The position numbers and the translations under genes were made by a program. Of a DNA stretch of 7,036 bases, positions 6,543 to 7,036 are shown one piece after another. The stretch comes from Acidobacteriota bacterium (GTDB lineage Bacteria > Acidobacteriota > Terriglobia > Terriglobales > Acidobacteriaceae), in assembly GCA_021780415.1 (NCBI GenBank), contig JAJXYW010000183.1, forward strand, positions 1 through 7,036, in the 5' to 3' direction. The stretch's first letter is position 1. Each line of letters begins with the position of its first letter. The notes under the pieces were generated by a model, which was not told the origin of the DNA, searched no databases, and was given only the letters and a program-made list of their open reading frames with translations.

Positions 6543-6571
6543 CCTTGAAGGGTACGGGCTTCAGCCCGTAC
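6543..6571 (+). repeat. Palindromic repeat (GGGCTTCAGCCC family), intergenic copy
   Basis: Perfect palindrome 6552-6571 with arms GTACGGGCT and AGCCCGTAC around TC, preceded by CCTTGAAGG. It matches the copy inside asnS at 26 of 29 positions. Two of the three differences lie opposite each other in the stem (G-C there, T-A here), so pairing is kept. Confidence 0.85.
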
Positions 6572-6745
6572 AAAAACCCAGCCCGCGCAAAGCGCGCACC
6601 TTGCTGCCGCAGGCCGGAGTGAAGCCGCAGGCGCAACGACTGAATTGCCTTCCCCCTGCCGCCCACATCCCACCACCACAGCCAGGCCCTGTGCCTTTAG
6701 CTGGAGCCGCTCGCTTTCAGGTGGAGCCGCAAACATTCTGATGGT

Positions 6746-6776
6746 TGTCATTCCGTAGCGAAGCGGAGGAATCTGC
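6746..6776 (+). repeat. TGTCATTCC-type interspersed repeat, intergenic copy
   Basis: Starts TGTCATTCC and continues GTAGCGAAGCGGAGGAATCTGC. The second part aligns without gaps to the third tandem unit inside asnS (GCAGCGAAGTGGAGAGACCTGC) at 17 of 22 positions, so both belong to one family. Confidence 0.65.
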
Positions 6777-6781
6777 TGCTT

Positions 6782-6814
6782 GAACCGGCGACTACACCTG
6801 ATTGCAATCGGTTC
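6782..6814. repeat. Nested inverted repeat upstream of the DUF1810 gene
   Basis: GAACCG (6782-6787) pairs with CGGTTC (6809-6814), and a 10-base palindrome GATTGCAATC (6800-6809) lies at its right side. It could be an operator or a repeat remnant; nothing else supports a role. Confidence 0.25.
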
Positions 6815-6884
6815 TGGAAGCTAGAAGCCTCCGATGCTCCGCGCCACCCAAAGCCCACCCCCCGCATCTACAAACCAAGAGCCC

Positions 6885-7036
6885 ATGCCCATGCCCGACC
6901 CCTACAACCTCCAGCGCTTCCTCACCGCCCAGGCCCCCATCTACGAAGAAGTCCTCGCCGAACTCCGCCACCACCGCAAGACCACCCACTGGATCTGGTT
7001 CATCTTCCCTCAACTCCACGGCCTCGGCTCCAGCCC
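6885..7036 (+). CDS. DUF1810-family protein, N-terminal part (cut by window edge)
   Basis: The frame from ATG 6885 reads MPMPDPYNLQRFLTAQAP, then a helix containing YEEVLAELRHH, then HWIWFIFPQLHGLGSS at the window edge. The D-P-x-N-L-x-R-F start and the H-W-x-W-F-I-F-P-Q-x-x-G-L-G-S-S motif are hallmarks I know from DUF1810, a family of small cytoplasmic proteins (usually about 140-160 residues) of unknown function. Fifty codons are visible and the rest lies outside. A second ATG at 6891 could be the start instead. There is no clear ribosome site. Codon use returns to the C-rich style of asnS, so the gene appears native, in contrast to the ATPase before it. Confidence 0.85.
   Translation, partial: MPMPDPYNLQRFLTAQAPIYEEVLAELRHHRKTTHWIWFIFPQLHGLGSS

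Larger units (their letters stand above)
6364..6884. other. Repeat-rich intergenic region between the ATPase and the DUF1810 gene
   Basis: About 520 bases in which I see no gene. The stretch is a chain of short structured repeats: the 12-bp hairpin (6372-6402), a stem TCGCGC/GCGCGA (6405-6421), a TGTCATCCTGA element (6456-6495), the GGGCTTCAGCCC palindrome (6543-6571), a stem CGCGC-AAA-GCGCG (6584-6596), a direct repeat GCCGCAGG (6606-6613 and 6624-6631), a TGTCATTCC element (6746-6776) and a weak palindromic site around 6800. A 115-codon open frame from 6394 is made of these repeats and is not a gene. Confidence 0.7.

Noticed and set aside
6394..6741. 115-codon open frame in the intergenic region
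   Set aside because: It consists of interspersed repeats, has no ribosome site, and starts inside the 12-bp hairpin. Its EGYGLQPV resembles the asnS insertion only because both translate the same DNA repeat.
6792..7019. 75-codon open frame on the minus strand at the right end
   Set aside because: It is the complement of the DUF1810 coding start, whose plus-strand frame gives clear family motifs.

Overview
The window looks like a high-GC soil bacterium, most likely an acidobacterium (Terriglobales: Granulicella, Edaphobacter or Terriglobus type). This is an inference from the C-rich codon style, the exported hydrolases and the families of short GC-rich palindromic repeats. No rRNA or marker gene fixes the taxon.

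Layout, left to right. The left edge holds the first 22 codons of an IS630-type transposase on the minus strand, running out of the window. After about 220 bases without a gene comes a two-gene minus-strand operon for exported enzymes: an M3-family zinc peptidase (Dcp type, GTG start at 3282), then an SGNH/GDSL hydrolase whose ATG overlaps the peptidase stop codon (ATGA). A 76-base divergent intergenic region separates this operon from asnS (asparaginyl-tRNA synthetase) on the plus strand. Next, also on the plus strand, is a 449-residue P-loop ATPase of STAND/AAA type with unlike base composition. It is followed by about 520 bases of repeat-rich intergenic DNA, and the window ends in the first 50 codons of a DUF1810 protein.

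The most unusual feature is inside asnS. Between catalytic motifs 2 and 3, at a point where relatives read directly from an I-x-P segment into FPRLTYDEA, there is an in-frame block of about 270 bases (90 codons). It consists of the same short repeats that lie in the intergenic DNA further right: a tandem TGTCAT-type repeat and several GC-rich palindromes. One palindrome differs from its intergenic relative by a paired G-C to T-A change that preserves the stem. Non-coding interspersed repeats appear to have invaded an essential gene without breaking its frame, much like the Rickettsia palindromic elements found inside proteins.

The second candidate is the lone ATPase. It has intact Walker A and B motifs, a STAND-like GSP motif and a probable C-terminal winged helix. 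It lacks the strong C-over-G skew of its neighbours and is followed by a perfect 12-bp hairpin. It may be horizontally acquired and could belong to a conflict or defence family, but no effector or partner gene is visible, so the function is open.
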